This document shows, one piece after another, positions 16,770-24,591 of a stretch of 64,000 bases of DNA. The position numbers and the translations under genes were made by a program. Source of the stretch: Planctomycetaceae bacterium. Its GTDB lineage: Bacteria > Planctomycetota > Planctomycetia > Planctomycetales > Planctomycetaceae. The stretch's first letter is position 1. Each line of letters begins with the position of its first letter. The notes below the pieces were generated by a model. The model saw nothing but the letters and a program-made list of their open reading frames with translations, ran no database searches and had not been told where the DNA came from. The DNA lies in the NCBI GenBank assembly GCA_021732995.1, contig JAKFWA010000070.1:1-64000 (forward strand), read 5' to 3'.

Positions 16770-17057
16770 TCAGTGGCAGGCGGCGTGACAGGGCGCGGAT
16801 TCCTCGTGGTCGGGGACAAGAAAGCCGTAGTCGCGGGCCAGTTGCTGAAGGAGATCCAGCGCTTCACGGGAAAGGCCCAGCGCGAGCACGGCCTGGATGC
16901 GTTGCACGGCCTCACTGGGGATCACGCTCCAGAAGCAGAACGCTCGGCCCCTCTCACGTTGGACACGCCGCCACAGAAAGCGGACGGTGGCCGGGTCTTC
17001 CGGGCAGAAGAGTTCGATTCCCTGTTGACTGACGATTCCGACAAAGGCTTGCAGCAT
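16770..17057 (-). CDS. hypothetical protein
   Basis: This frame gives 95 residues from ATG 17057: an N-terminal MLQAFVGIVSQQGIELFCPE, a basic TVRFLWRRVQRERGRAF and a helical EALDLLQQLARDYGFLVP, ending in a Cys/His-rich tail. Composition is protein-like and codon use resembles the neighbours, but no Shine-Dalgarno is evident and the frame is open upstream to 17234. I assign no function. Confidence 0.45.
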   Translation of the reverse strand: MLQAFVGIVSQQGIELFCPEDPATVRFLWRRVQRERGRAFCFWSVIPSEAVQRIQAVLALGLSREALDLLQQLARDYGFLVPDHEESAPCHAACH

Positions 17058-17145
17058 GTCTGATCCGTACCATAGCTCGGATCGAAATGCAAAATGAGAA
17101 GTGCGCCGAGATGACATCCGTGGCGAGTCATGGCATGGATCGGCC

Positions 17146-17256
17146 ATGCCGACGCTGTATCTGGTCATCGCCGCTTTGTGTTTGCTGTTTCCCGACCGGG
17201 CGGCGGTCGTCTGCGGGGTGTTGATGCTGACCACCTGGTGGCGTCGGCAACGGTAA
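17146..17256 (+). CDS. possible 36-residue single-TM peptide
   Basis: A short plus-strand frame encodes a hydrophobic peptide: MPTLYLVIAALCLLFPDR, then a second hydrophobic run, ending TTWWRRQR. The long hydrophobic core with a basic Trp-rich C-terminus resembles small membrane peptides, including type I toxins. It is opposite to all its neighbours and has no strong ribosome-binding site. It could be chance; no minus-strand gene convincingly covers 17058-17353. Confidence 0.25.
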   Translation: MPTLYLVIAALCLLFPDRAAVVCGVLMLTTWWRRQR

Positions 17257-17353
17257 ATCCGACATCACGGCCAGCAGCCCGTCGCGCATCGTGTGTCGGC
17301 CAGAAGAGGCCCAGTGGCGTGCCAACAATGGACCTCGAAGAAAACCAGTTCCA

Positions 17354-17896
17354 TCAGAACAACCGGCCCCGCCGTTTCGGAGTGGGATCACGACTCTCGG
17401 CAGGCAACTCGGCTGCGGAGACGCGATTGACCTGTTCGGCCCGATGGGGCGAGCAGGGGTCGAGCGGCAGACTGGTGATCCGACGGGGAGTCGCCGTGAC
17501 GTGTTCGGTCACTCCGTAATTTTGGATCGCCCATTCCAGTTCGTCTTGGATTTCGTCCAGCCGTTGGCGGACGACGCTCAGTTCCTCCCGGAGTCGTTCC
17601 AGCACGTCAGCGATCAAGTCCTCGGACTCCGCGAGGGAGCGAGTTCGTGTCCTGGGGTTTCTCCGTGACGAAGTGTGGCCCTCGGTCTGAACTTCGATCT
17701 GGCAAGCGGGGCAGACACCGATATGCGTGAACCATTCTGGCGGCGAACGAGACTGCTCGTCCGTCACCTTTTGCCCGCCCGATGCTCCGATGCTCGGCAC
17801 TTCCTCCACGTCGGACCAGTCGGCGGGGATCTCCGTCACTTCATCACATTCATCCGTGTCGCAATACTGACATGTCAGCCGAATCGGTCGAGTCAT
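17354..17896 (-). CDS. zinc-ribbon and coiled-coil hypothetical protein
   Basis: This 180-residue protein starts at 17896 with AAAGGAG six bases upstream. It has CQYC near residue 9 and CPAC near residue 63, together a plausible split zinc ribbon. A charged helical stretch follows (SEDLIADVLERLREELSVV, then RQRLDEIQDELEWAIQ), probably a coiled coil, and then a basic low-complexity tail. A zinc ribbon with a coiled coil suggests a protein or nucleic-acid adaptor. I recognise no family. Confidence 0.65.
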   Translation of the reverse strand: MTRPIRLTCQYCDTDECDEVTEIPADWSDVEEVPSIGASGGQKVTDEQSRSPPEWFTHIGVCPACQIEVQTEGHTSSRRNPRTRTRSLAESEDLIADVLERLREELSVVRQRLDEIQDELEWAIQNYGVTEHVTATPRRITSLPLDPCSPHRAEQVNRVSAAELPAESRDPTPKRRGRLF

Positions 17897-17980
17897 CGCC
17901 CACTCCTTTCATCAGTTGTGTTGGCAATCCGGGATTGAAAGAGGGCGCGAAGCGGCTGGCTGCCACTCCGCGCCCGGGGA

Positions 17981-18202
17981 TTACTCGTCGTGTTTCGCCT
18001 CGGAGAATTGAATGACGCCTCGGATCAGAAGTTCCTCAGCACCATAGACGGCGTTTGCTCCGCAGGACTCGCAACGGTAGCGCCTGGCATCCGGTTCGAC
18101 TCCGTAGGCTTGCTCACCGCATTCAATGCAGAAGCCACCGTAGTTCTCGGTGAGGTCCGCGTATTCCTCCTCTGAGATGTGAATCGGTTTGATCGTGTTC
18201 AT
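17981..18202 (-). CDS. small zinc-ribbon protein
   Basis: This 73-residue protein carries two CxxC pairs, FCIECGEQAYGV and YRCESCGANAVYG, that should form a zinc ribbon after an acidic N-terminal ISEEEYADLTENYGG. Its start ATG (18202) overlaps the stop of the upstream gene by four bases, and GAGGAGG lies just upstream, so the two are translationally coupled. Small zinc ribbons of this kind are common in plasmid accessory genes; the role is unknown. Confidence 0.75.
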   Translation of the reverse strand: MNTIKPIHISEEEYADLTENYGGFCIECGEQAYGVEPDARRYRCESCGANAVYGAEELLIRGVIQFSEAKHDE

Positions 18203-18687
18203 CGTCCGGCCTCCTCATCGTCAGAGAGATATGTCCCTGCATCGGGGAGCCAGTCGAGCTTCCACACGGTGACTTCCTGCTGGTACTCGACACCACCAGC
18301 CGCACGCGGCCGGTCCAGCCAGCGCCAGAACATGTCGAGTTGACTCCCGCTGTGTTCCAGCGGAGCAATCAGCGACAACGTGATCGACTTGAATGGTCCG
18401 CCCGAAGTGCTCATGTGGATCGGCTTCAGTCCGTCCGGCGGACCGTAGTCCGGTCCCCAGAACGTCCGCACTTGATGGCGTGGAGCAACGAAGATGTCTC
18501 GGCCCGGTGTGACCCAGCCAGCGTTCTCGCAGACTCGCAACAACTCGCCATCCCGGAGCGCATACCAATCGCTGCGTTGCACCAGAATCAGATCGCCGGG
18601 TTGCGGGACCGTGGAAACTGGTCGAGCCGAATGGTGCTCACCGTGATTTGCTGCCTCGTGTGTTGTGTGTGGTTCTCTGGGATTCAT
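18199..18687 (-). CDS. hypothetical protein heading the zinc-ribbon operon
   Basis: This gene encodes 162 residues starting at ATG 18687 with AGGAGG ten bases upstream. After a polar His-rich N-terminus it has a small beta-rich stretch, QPGDLILVQRSDWYALRDGE, and later LKLDWLP-like strands (VTVWKLDWLPDAGTYLSDDE). I do not recognise a family. It is the first gene of the minus-strand run that leads down to the methyltransferase, and a copy of the three-way-junction element sits about 88 bp upstream of its start. Confidence 0.7.
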   Translation of the reverse strand: MNPREPHTTHEAANHGEHHSARPVSTVPQPGDLILVQRSDWYALRDGELLRVCENAGWVTPGRDIFVAPRHQVRTFWGPDYGPPDGLKPIHMSTSGGPFKSITLSLIAPLEHSGSQLDMFWRWLDRPRAAGGVEYQQEVTVWKLDWLPDAGTYLSDDEEAGR

Positions 18688-18774
18688 CGAATCAAGTCCT
18701 CCTGGTCAACGAGCCGACTGACTCGCTGACAATGGGTTGATGATGGGCCCGTCGGCGGCCCGCGAGCGGGCCAG

Positions 18775-18848
18775 CACGGCAAGTCAAGGTGGAGTCTTCG
18801 CCGCAGGCGAAGCAGCAGACGCCGCAGGCGTCGGACCTTGACGCCGTG
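18775..18848 (-). repeat. three-way-junction element, copy 2
   Basis: This 74-bp element matches the 6574-6653 copy. The outer 14-bp stem with AA bulge is identical, and it encloses CTTCGCC-GCA-GGCGAAG (18796-18812) and GACGCC-GCA-GGCGTC. Compared with copy 1, one G-C pair in the first hairpin has become C-G, so pairing is kept while sequence changes. It lies in the probable leader of the operon starting at 18687, next to a further GGCCCGC/GCGGGCC hairpin. Confidence 0.6.
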
Positions 18849-19194
18849 ATACGCTGAGAAATGCCGACGACGGGAGAATTGGGAATGGAAACCTTTGGTT
18901 CGCACGCCACCGGCATCCGTCGAGTTGAAGCTGTGCGTTCAGCCGATGGATGCAGTGGCCTGTTCCGACTACCCAATGGTCAGGACGGAGAAAGACCAAC
19001 GTCAGGACATGCCACAGCCTGTCCACGAAAAGCAAATGGCCGCGACGTTCTGGCGTGGTGGGAAGACAACGCGAAGCAGTGCGAGGGCGGCTGACCGTCA
19101 ACGGAATCGTCAGTCGCCGTGCTGACTTGTCGCGATGACGCGGGGCGGCGTTTTGCTCATCAGTTACGAATTGAGTTCAGCAGCGGGTTGTGGC

Positions 19195-19335
19195 ATGGTG
19201 CGGTCGCGAGGTGAAACGGACGCAGGCTCTGCGGGGACGCAACCTGCCAGGGATAACCTCGTCGAAGCGTCGAAGAGACGTGAAGGGGGCGGCGCGATCG
19301 GGCTTCATCGCCGCAGGTCGCGCCGCCCAGTTTTT
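19195..19335 (+). ncRNA. candidate small RNA ending in a rho-independent terminator
   Basis: On the plus strand a perfect 11-bp stem, GGGCGGCGCGA (19287-19297) with TCGCGCCGCCC (19318-19328), is followed by AG and TTTTT, an excellent intrinsic terminator. Upstream lies a nested structure: CGAGGT (19207-19212) with ACCTCG (19256-19261), enclosing GCAGG (19222-19226) with CCTGC (19243-19247). No plus-strand gene of confidence precedes it, so a short structured RNA is the simplest reading; the 5' end is not defined. The rest of 18849-19541 contains no gene I can support. Confidence 0.45.
19287..19335 (+). terminator. rho-independent terminator, plus strand
   Basis: An 11-bp perfect GC-rich stem with a 20-nt loop (19298-19317) is followed two bases later by five Ts. 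It has no obvious protein-coding client on the plus strand. Confidence 0.75.
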
Positions 19336-19454
19336 CTGCGGGCAGTCAACCAGCCACGCTCAAGGTTCCGCCAGGCGGTCGGGCGATCCCCTTGCGACCG
19401 CACTCATTCCCACCATTCCCCACCCGTCTCTTTGATGCGAGCCATGCCTCACAA

Positions 19455-19482
19455 AATCCCGGGGTTCGGGGCAGCGCCCCGA
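19455..19482 (-). terminator. possible terminator of the integrase gene
   Basis: CGGGGC-AGC-GCCCCG (19468-19482) is a compact stem on the minus strand about 60 bp after the recombinase stop, followed by CCCCGGGATTTTG. The T-run is short and separated from the stem, so confidence is limited. Confidence 0.4.
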
Positions 19483-19541
19483 GTGCCACGAAAGCGAGTG
19501 GTAGACGAACGAATTGGTCCAGCGCTTTACCGACTCCGGCT

Positions 19542-20525
19542 CTACACCGAGATCCGCTCGACGATGTTGCGTGTCACACGACGTTGGCGGCGGTCATACA
19601 GTCGCGTCGTCCGTGGATCAGCGTGACCGGCCAGGTATTGCACGTCTTCCAACGGAACACCTTGCGACAGCAGGTCGGTGATCGTCGTCACGCGAAACGA
19701 ATGCGGAGACAGGCGCTCCGACAATCCCGCCTCGCGCAATCGCCGCTTCACCATCCGAGCCATGTCGTCCGCCGTCATGCGATTCTGTGTGAGTCGCTTT
19801 GTTCGCCGGACGGTCGTCCGAAAGAGGGGTGACGACGGTTCGGAGTAGCGCAAGCCGCTGACCTCCAAGTAGGCATTCAGAAACTCCAGCAAATCGTGGC
19901 GCACCGGAATCTCGCGAACCTTGCCCCCCTTCTCGTGAAACCGCAGGCAGTGCTGATCGGCCACGTCGTAAAAGTCCGACCGCCGGAGCTTGGCCACGGC
20001 CCCCACGCGCGCCGCCGTGTAGATCAGAATGCCGATGATGGCCCGGTCCCGCAGTCCGACGGAGTGCGTCACCTCCAGGCCCTTCAATAACCTCCGTGCG
20101 TGCTCAATCGCGATTTCGGGCGTCTTCCCCTCGACGGCTTGATACCGTTCGGAGCGCACCGACAACGCCGGATTGAGAATGATGACGTGCCGCATGACGA
20201 GTTCATCGAAGAACCGCCGCAAGGCCGCGAGATGCACCTTGCGAGTCGGCACGGCCACGTCGAACGCATCGAGATACCGTCCGACATGCCCCGGCGTGAC
20301 TTTCACGAGTTCGATGCCTCCGCCCTGACACCAATCCGAGAAGACACGCAGCGCATGCAAATACGCCTTTCGCGTGTGGGGATTGCGAATCTGTCCGTGA
20401 AAGAACTCCTCGAACGCGAAGCGAGCCGCATCGCCAGCCTGCGCCACCAACGACGGCATCGCCGCCGCTTCCCGTACCGCCAAACCCTTGGGCGGATTCG
20501 TCACCGGCAACCATCGCTGTTCCAT
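19542..20525 (-). CDS. tyrosine recombinase / integrase
   Basis: This 327-residue site-specific recombinase belongs to the XerC/phage integrase family. The N-terminal SAM-like core-binding domain (residues 30-115, e.g. NPHTRKAYLHALRVFSDW) is followed by the catalytic domain with all key residues: R173 (TAARVGA), K in HEKGGK (199-202), H275 and R278 (HSFR), H301 (GHAD) and Y310 (TRLYDRR). The start at 20525 has GGAGGAGA just upstream. It lies at the border between the plasmid-like block and the chromosomal-type genes, the position expected for the integrase of an integrated element. It may alternatively resolve plasmid multimers. No tRNA or obvious att repeat was found nearby. Confidence 0.92.
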   Translation of the reverse strand: MEQRWLPVTNPPKGLAVREAAAMPSLVAQAGDAARFAFEEFFHGQIRNPHTRKAYLHALRVFSDWCQGGGIELVKVTPGHVGRYLDAFDVAVPTRKVHLAALRRFFDELVMRHVIILNPALSVRSERYQAVEGKTPEIAIEHARRLLKGLEVTHSVGLRDRAIIGILIYTAARVGAVAKLRRSDFYDVADQHCLRFHEKGGKVREIPVRHDLLEFLNAYLEVSGLRYSEPSSPLFRTTVRRTKRLTQNRMTADDMARMVKRRLREAGLSERLSPHSFRVTTITDLLSQGVPLEDVQYLAGHADPRTTRLYDRRQRRVTRNIVERISV

Positions 20526-20804
20526 TCTCCTCCGTGTGTCTCGTCCAGCATCCGCTGGCCGAATCGAGCATTTGCCGGACCCGGCTCATCAACCAATGGC
20601 GGAGCCACCAACTGCCCGTCATGCCCTGCCGCTACTGGCCCTGCCAAGCAACGGATTCACCCACCGGGCAACCGCAGAAATCGCCGACCCGGTGAGTTTT
20701 TCCGCACCTCATCCATAGCGCCGGATAACGTCTTTTGTCCAGCACATAGAACCCACGACGGTTGGGACAAGCGTCTTCATTGCCACTCTCAAGGATGGCC
20801 CGAA

Positions 20805-20855
20805 TTGGTCGTTTTTATCCATTCTTCTCATACAACTCCGATAACCGTCCGATAA
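20805..20855 (+). promoter_or_regulatory. efflux operon promoter with tandem TCCGATAA boxes
   Basis: TTGGTC (20805-20810) and CATACA (20829-20834) could serve as -35 and -10 with 18-bp spacing. Directly behind them lie two direct repeats TCCGATAA at 20837-20844 and 20848-20855. The 11-bp CCGTCCGATAA (20845-20855) recurs in inverted orientation in front of the TetR gene, making it a candidate repressor site. The remainder of 20526-20931 shows no gene. Confidence 0.45.
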
Positions 20856-20931
20856 GTAATGTGACGCGCGAGTCCGTAAATCATGCCGAGTCTCGTCGTC
20901 AACAGGTGTTTTTTTGGGGGGGGGATGGGAA

Positions 20932-22464
20932 ATGTATCGAGGACGGGCAAATCAAATCATCATCCTTGCCGCAGCGATCACGGTTGCCGTATCCGGGTGC
21001 AAAGTCGGCCCAGATTGCCGCGCCTGGCATGATCCCCTCAGAAGCGATTGGCGATTGCAACTTGATGAAAGCCTTCGCACCGATGGTGCGCTGGATCAAA
21101 CGTGGTGGGTAGGCTTCAACGACCCGGCACTGAATATGTTGGTGGATCGATCAGTCGCCCAGAACCTGTCATTGCAGGAGGCCGCTGCGCGGATTCAAGA
21201 GTCGCGAGCACGGGTAGGGGTTTCGCGGGGAGGTCTGTTCCCGACAGTCAATCAGATTGATTCGTACAAGCGGATCGACATCAGCGACAATGGAAGTCCG
21301 TTCGGAATCACCGGACTCAGTTTTCCACCTTTTGATCTCTGGTCAACGGGCTTCGACGTTTCGTGGGAGATCGACGTTTTTGGTGCTGTCAGGCGGACAA
21401 TGGAAGCGGCCCGTGCAGACCTTGATGCCTCCGTCGAGAACCGGAACGCGTTGCAGGTGACGCTGCTGGGTGATGTTGCCACGAATTACGTGTCACTTCG
21501 AGCCATCGAACAGCGGATCGTCAACGCCGCAGAAAACGTGCGGATTCAAGAAGAAACGGTGCGGATCACGCAAGAAAGGTTTAACGCGGGAACAGTCAGC
21601 GAACTGGATGTCTCACAAGCCAAGACGCTGCATTATCGCACTCAATCTACGATTCCACTGCTTCAGCGCGAACGGGATCGCACCATGAACCGACTGTGCG
21701 TTCTGCAAGGTGAGCAGCCCCGAAACCTGGACGAGATCATCGAACCCAACGGTTCGATACCGCAGCCCCCGTCGAGTATCGACATTGGAATTCCCATCAA
21801 CTTGGTGAGGCAGCGCCCTGATATCCGGCGGGCCGAGTGGGAGGTCGTCGCGCAATCGGCGCGGATTGGAGTGGCAACGGCTGATCTGTACCCTCGATTC
21901 TCGCTGATCGGCATCTTCACGCTCGATTCCGTCAACCTGAATCAACTGTTTGATGCTGACAGTTTGGCGATGCGCGTGGGACCAGAGGTCCGATGGAACA
22001 TTCTCAACTTCGGTCGAGTGCGAAGTAACATCGCGGTACAAGATGCGAGGTTTGACCAAGCCGTGACACGCTACCGTCAAGCCGTTCTGGAAGCCGTCGA
22101 AGAGGTCGAGAATGCTTTGGCTGGCTACCGCCGCTATCGGGAATCGGAGAAAGGATTAGCCTTAGCTGTTGAATCCGCCCGCAGTGCGGCCCGAACCGCC
22201 TCCGAGCAATACAAAGCCGGAGCGGTGAGTTTCCAGACGCTGCTGGACGCGGAAAGGTCGTTGGCACTAGCACAAGATGAACACATCTCCGTTCAGGGCA
22301 ACGTCACGCTCAGCGTCGTTCAACTCTACAAAGCTCTTGGTGGCGGGTGGGATTGGAGCAGTGCTTCTGGATGGTCGTCGTTGCCCGTCCCTCCTGAACC
22401 GGTCGAGGTTCCTCCTCCCAGCGTACCGGCGGCGGACAATCTGCCAGAACCGCCAAATCCCTAA
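20932..22464 (+). CDS. RND efflux outer-membrane factor (NodT/OprM family lipoprotein)
   Basis: This is the outer-membrane channel of a tripartite efflux pump. The 510-residue protein starts with a lipoprotein signal, IIILAAAITVAVSGCKVGPD, with the lipobox VSGC. It then shows the repeated helical outer-membrane-efflux domains: LDQTWWVGFNDPALNMLVD, SLQEAAARIQESRARVG and, in the second repeat, TASEQYKAGAVSFQTLLDAE. The motif RQRPDIRRAEWEV is characteristic of the family. The C-terminus is Pro/Glu-rich. The ATG at 20932 (GGGAA upstream) is preferred to 20914 because it puts the signal peptide at the start. A run of nine Gs precedes it. It leads the efflux cluster, 124 bp ahead of the TetR gene. 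Confidence 0.92.
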   Translation: MYRGRANQIIILAAAITVAVSGCKVGPDCRAWHDPLRSDWRLQLDESLRTDGALDQTWWVGFNDPALNMLVDRSVAQNLSLQEAAARIQESRARVGVSRGGLFPTVNQIDSYKRIDISDNGSPFGITGLSFPPFDLWSTGFDVSWEIDVFGAVRRTMEAARADLDASVENRNALQVTLLGDVATNYVSLRAIEQRIVNAAENVRIQEETVRITQERFNAGTVSELDVSQAKTLHYRTQSTIPLLQRERDRTMNRLCVLQGEQPRNLDEIIEPNGSIPQPPSSIDIGIPINLVRQRPDIRRAEWEVVAQSARIGVATADLYPRFSLIGIFTLDSVNLNQLFDADSLAMRVGPEVRWNILNFGRVRSNIAVQDARFDQAVTRYRQAVLEAVEEVENALAGYRRYRESEKGLALAVESARSAARTASEQYKAGAVSFQTLLDAERSLALAQDEHISVQGNVTLSVVQLYKALGGGWDWSSASGWSSLPVPPEPVEVPPPSVPAADNLPEPPNP

Positions 22465-22502
22465 CATGCAGGGCAGACAAAGAATGGGGGCGGTCATTGC
22501 TC

Positions 22503-22541
22503 TTGACTTAGCGAGTGACATTTCACAGAATTATCGGACGG
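22503..22541 (+). promoter_or_regulatory. tetR promoter with overlapping candidate operator
   Basis: TTGACT (22503-22508) and CAGAAT (22526-22531) form a sigma70-like promoter with 17-bp spacing. TTATCGGACGG (22531-22541), the reverse complement of CCGTCCGATAA found before the outer-membrane-factor gene, starts at the -10 box. A repressor bound here would block transcription, which fits autoregulation by the TetR protein. Confidence 0.5.
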
Positions 22542-22587
22542 ACGAGTCCGGCACAAAATACTAATCCCAGACTCAGGAGAAGTCCCA

Positions 22588-23238
22588 ATGACACAGACGG
22601 CACCAGTACGGCGAGGTCCGGGAAGGCCCCGCGATGCCGAATTGCCGGAGCGTCGGCGACGCGAGATCCTCGAAGTGGCGACGCGCAAGTTCGCACAAAA
22701 CGGCTTTGCGGCCACCGATGTCCAATTCGTGGCCGATGAACTGAACGTCGGTAAAGGGACTGTTTATCGCTACTTTCCCAGCAAGGAAGACTTGTTCCTG
22801 GCCGCCGTCGATCAAGGAATGCAACAACTCAAAACCGTCATCGATCAGGCCGCTGGGCAAGCGGGGACGGCCATTGAACGAGTGGAGTTAGGCGTCAAGG
22901 CGTATCTCGAATACTTCGACCAACACCCCGATGTCATCGAACTGGTGATTCAAGAGCGGTCAAACTTTCGTGATCGCGTGCGTCCGACATACTTCGTGCA
23001 TCGCGACGCCAACATTGGGCCGTGGAAGGATTTGTTCCAGAAGATGATGGACGATGGGCTGGTTCGCAACGTGCCTGTCGAACGGATCACCGAGGTGATT
23101 TCGGATTTGCTCTACGGCACGATATTCACGAACCATTTCGCCGGGCGAAAGAAATCGCTGGCCAGCCAGTGCGAGGACGTGCTCGACATTCTGTTTCACG
23201 GGTTGCTGATCAATGGGAAGCGAGAGGCGCATGCCTAA
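22588..23238 (+). CDS. TetR/AcrR-family repressor
   Basis: This 216-residue regulator has an N-terminal TetR HTH: RRREILEVATRKFAQNGFAA, then DVQFVADELNVGKGTVYRYF and the PSKEDLFLAAV helix. The C-terminal ligand-binding half is typical of the AcrR group. An AGGAG ribosome-binding site precedes ATG 22588. It lies inside the efflux cluster and overlaps the fusion-protein gene by 8 bp, so it is made from the same message as the pump, suggesting feedback control. The shared 11-bp element at 20845-20855 and 22531-22541 is its likely operator. The inducer is unknown. Confidence 0.92.
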   Translation: MTQTAPVRRGPGRPRDAELPERRRREILEVATRKFAQNGFAATDVQFVADELNVGKGTVYRYFPSKEDLFLAAVDQGMQQLKTVIDQAAGQAGTAIERVELGVKAYLEYFDQHPDVIELVIQERSNFRDRVRPTYFVHRDANIGPWKDLFQKMMDDGLVRNVPVERITEVISDLLYGTIFTNHFAGRKKSLASQCEDVLDILFHGLLINGKREAHA

Positions 23239-24544
23239 TCTTTGTCGGTCAACCGGAAATCGCTCTTCGCTGTGCCTGGCGGCGGCTTGGATCGTACTGT
23301 ATGCCAGCATGGCCTGCCTTGCCGGTTGCCATTCCAAGAAACCCGAGCCAGCGAAGGCGGAGTCCGTCGCGGCCCCCCCCGCCTCGGTGCCCGTCAGCGT
23401 CGCGTCCGTCGAAGTTCGGGCAGTGCAAAGGCGTGTATCTGTCGTCGGAACTCTGCACGGGTTTGAACGAATCACGATCACCCCCAAGGTTGAGGGTCGG
23501 GTTCAAGCCATCAAGTTCGATGTCGGTGATCGTGTACCACAGAACACAACTCTATTGAAGCTTGATCCAATCGATTATCAGTTGGCGGTGGAAGAGTCAC
23601 AGCGTGCGTTGGAACAGGAATTGTCGCGTCTCGACCTGACGAAACCGCCGACTGATGATTTCGATGTGGAGCGACTCCCGGCACTCGTTCGAGCGCACCT
23701 CTTGCTGGAAAACGCCCAGCGGCAGTTTGAGCGGCAAAAGACGCTGATTGCCACTAACGCGGGGGTGAAACAAAGCTACGACCAGGCCGAAACGGACCTG
23801 AAAGTCGCGGATGCAACCATGCGACAGGCACGAATCGACGCCCGCACCACCTTGGCTGCCGTCAGACAACGTGAAGCAATGCTCTCACTCGCCCGGCAGA
23901 AACTCAGTGAAACGCAGGTGAACAGCCCTGCTCTGGCGGCCATTCCCGATTCCAGCACACCTGCACGATTCGTCGTTTCCAAGCGAATGGCCTCCGTCGG
24001 TGAAGTGGTCCGCGCGTTTCCGTCAACGCCCGTGTTTGAGCTGGTCATGGATGACGTCCTCAAGCTCCACGTCATGATTCCGGAACGGTACATGTCGCAA
24101 GTGCAGTTGGAATTGGATGTCGAGGTTCATGTCGAGGCTTATCCCAATGAAATGTTTCCTGGCAAGGTCGCGAGGATCAATCCGACCGTCGATCCGCAAA
24201 GCCGCTCGTTCGATGTCGAAGCGCACATTCCCAACCCCGACCATCGTCTCAAACACGGTGGCTTCGCCAAGGCTGAGGTGATCGTCGGAAAAGCGGCTGA
24301 GGCGCTCACCGTACCGCTTGAAGCCGTGACACGATTCGCGGGCGTTTCCAAAGTGTTCACGATCCGTGATGAGAAGGCTCAGGAAGTCGAAATCGTCATC
24401 GGCACGCAGGGACCAGGTTGGGTTGAAGCGCTCGGTGGACTGCAAGCTGGAGATGTGGTCGTCACCAGCGGGCAATCGCGACTGGCGAACGGGACGCGCG
24501 TCACGGTTCGGGAAAATGTCACCACGACGGCACGTCGCGACTGA
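23231..24544 (+). CDS. RND efflux membrane fusion protein (HlyD/AcrA type)
   Basis: This periplasmic adaptor links the RND pump to the outer-membrane channel. The 437-residue protein has a lipoprotein signal ending MACLAGCHSKK, a biotinyl-lipoyl half-motif GRVQAIKFDVGDRVPQNT, a long helical hairpin (about residues 110-240), and a beta-barrel with IPERYMSQVQLELDVEV. The late segment ALTVPLEAVTRFAGVSKVFT is typical of the family. The ATG at 23231 overlaps the tetR stop and has GAGAGG just upstream; 23213 would lack a binding site. It is followed after 47 bp by the RND gene. Confidence 0.92.
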   Translation: MPNLCRSTGNRSSLCLAAAWIVLYASMACLAGCHSKKPEPAKAESVAAPPASVPVSVASVEVRAVQRRVSVVGTLHGFERITITPKVEGRVQAIKFDVGDRVPQNTTLLKLDPIDYQLAVEESQRALEQELSRLDLTKPPTDDFDVERLPALVRAHLLLENAQRQFERQKTLIATNAGVKQSYDQAETDLKVADATMRQARIDARTTLAAVRQREAMLSLARQKLSETQVNSPALAAIPDSSTPARFVVSKRMASVGEVVRAFPSTPVFELVMDDVLKLHVMIPERYMSQVQLELDVEVHVEAYPNEMFPGKVARINPTVDPQSRSFDVEAHIPNPDHRLKHGGFAKAEVIVGKAAEALTVPLEAVTRFAGVSKVFTIRDEKAQEVEIVIGTQGPGWVEALGGLQAGDVVVTSGQSRLANGTRVTVRENVTTTARRD

Positions 24545-24591
24545 CTGCCCGCGTGGGCGACAAGCTACCTCTTGGTCTCGGAGTCAGGGTG

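Noticed and set aside
18861-19125. Two overlapping 76-77-residue plus-strand frames
   Set aside because: Neither has a ribosome-binding site or protein-like composition; overlapping frames in the same span are mutually exclusive.
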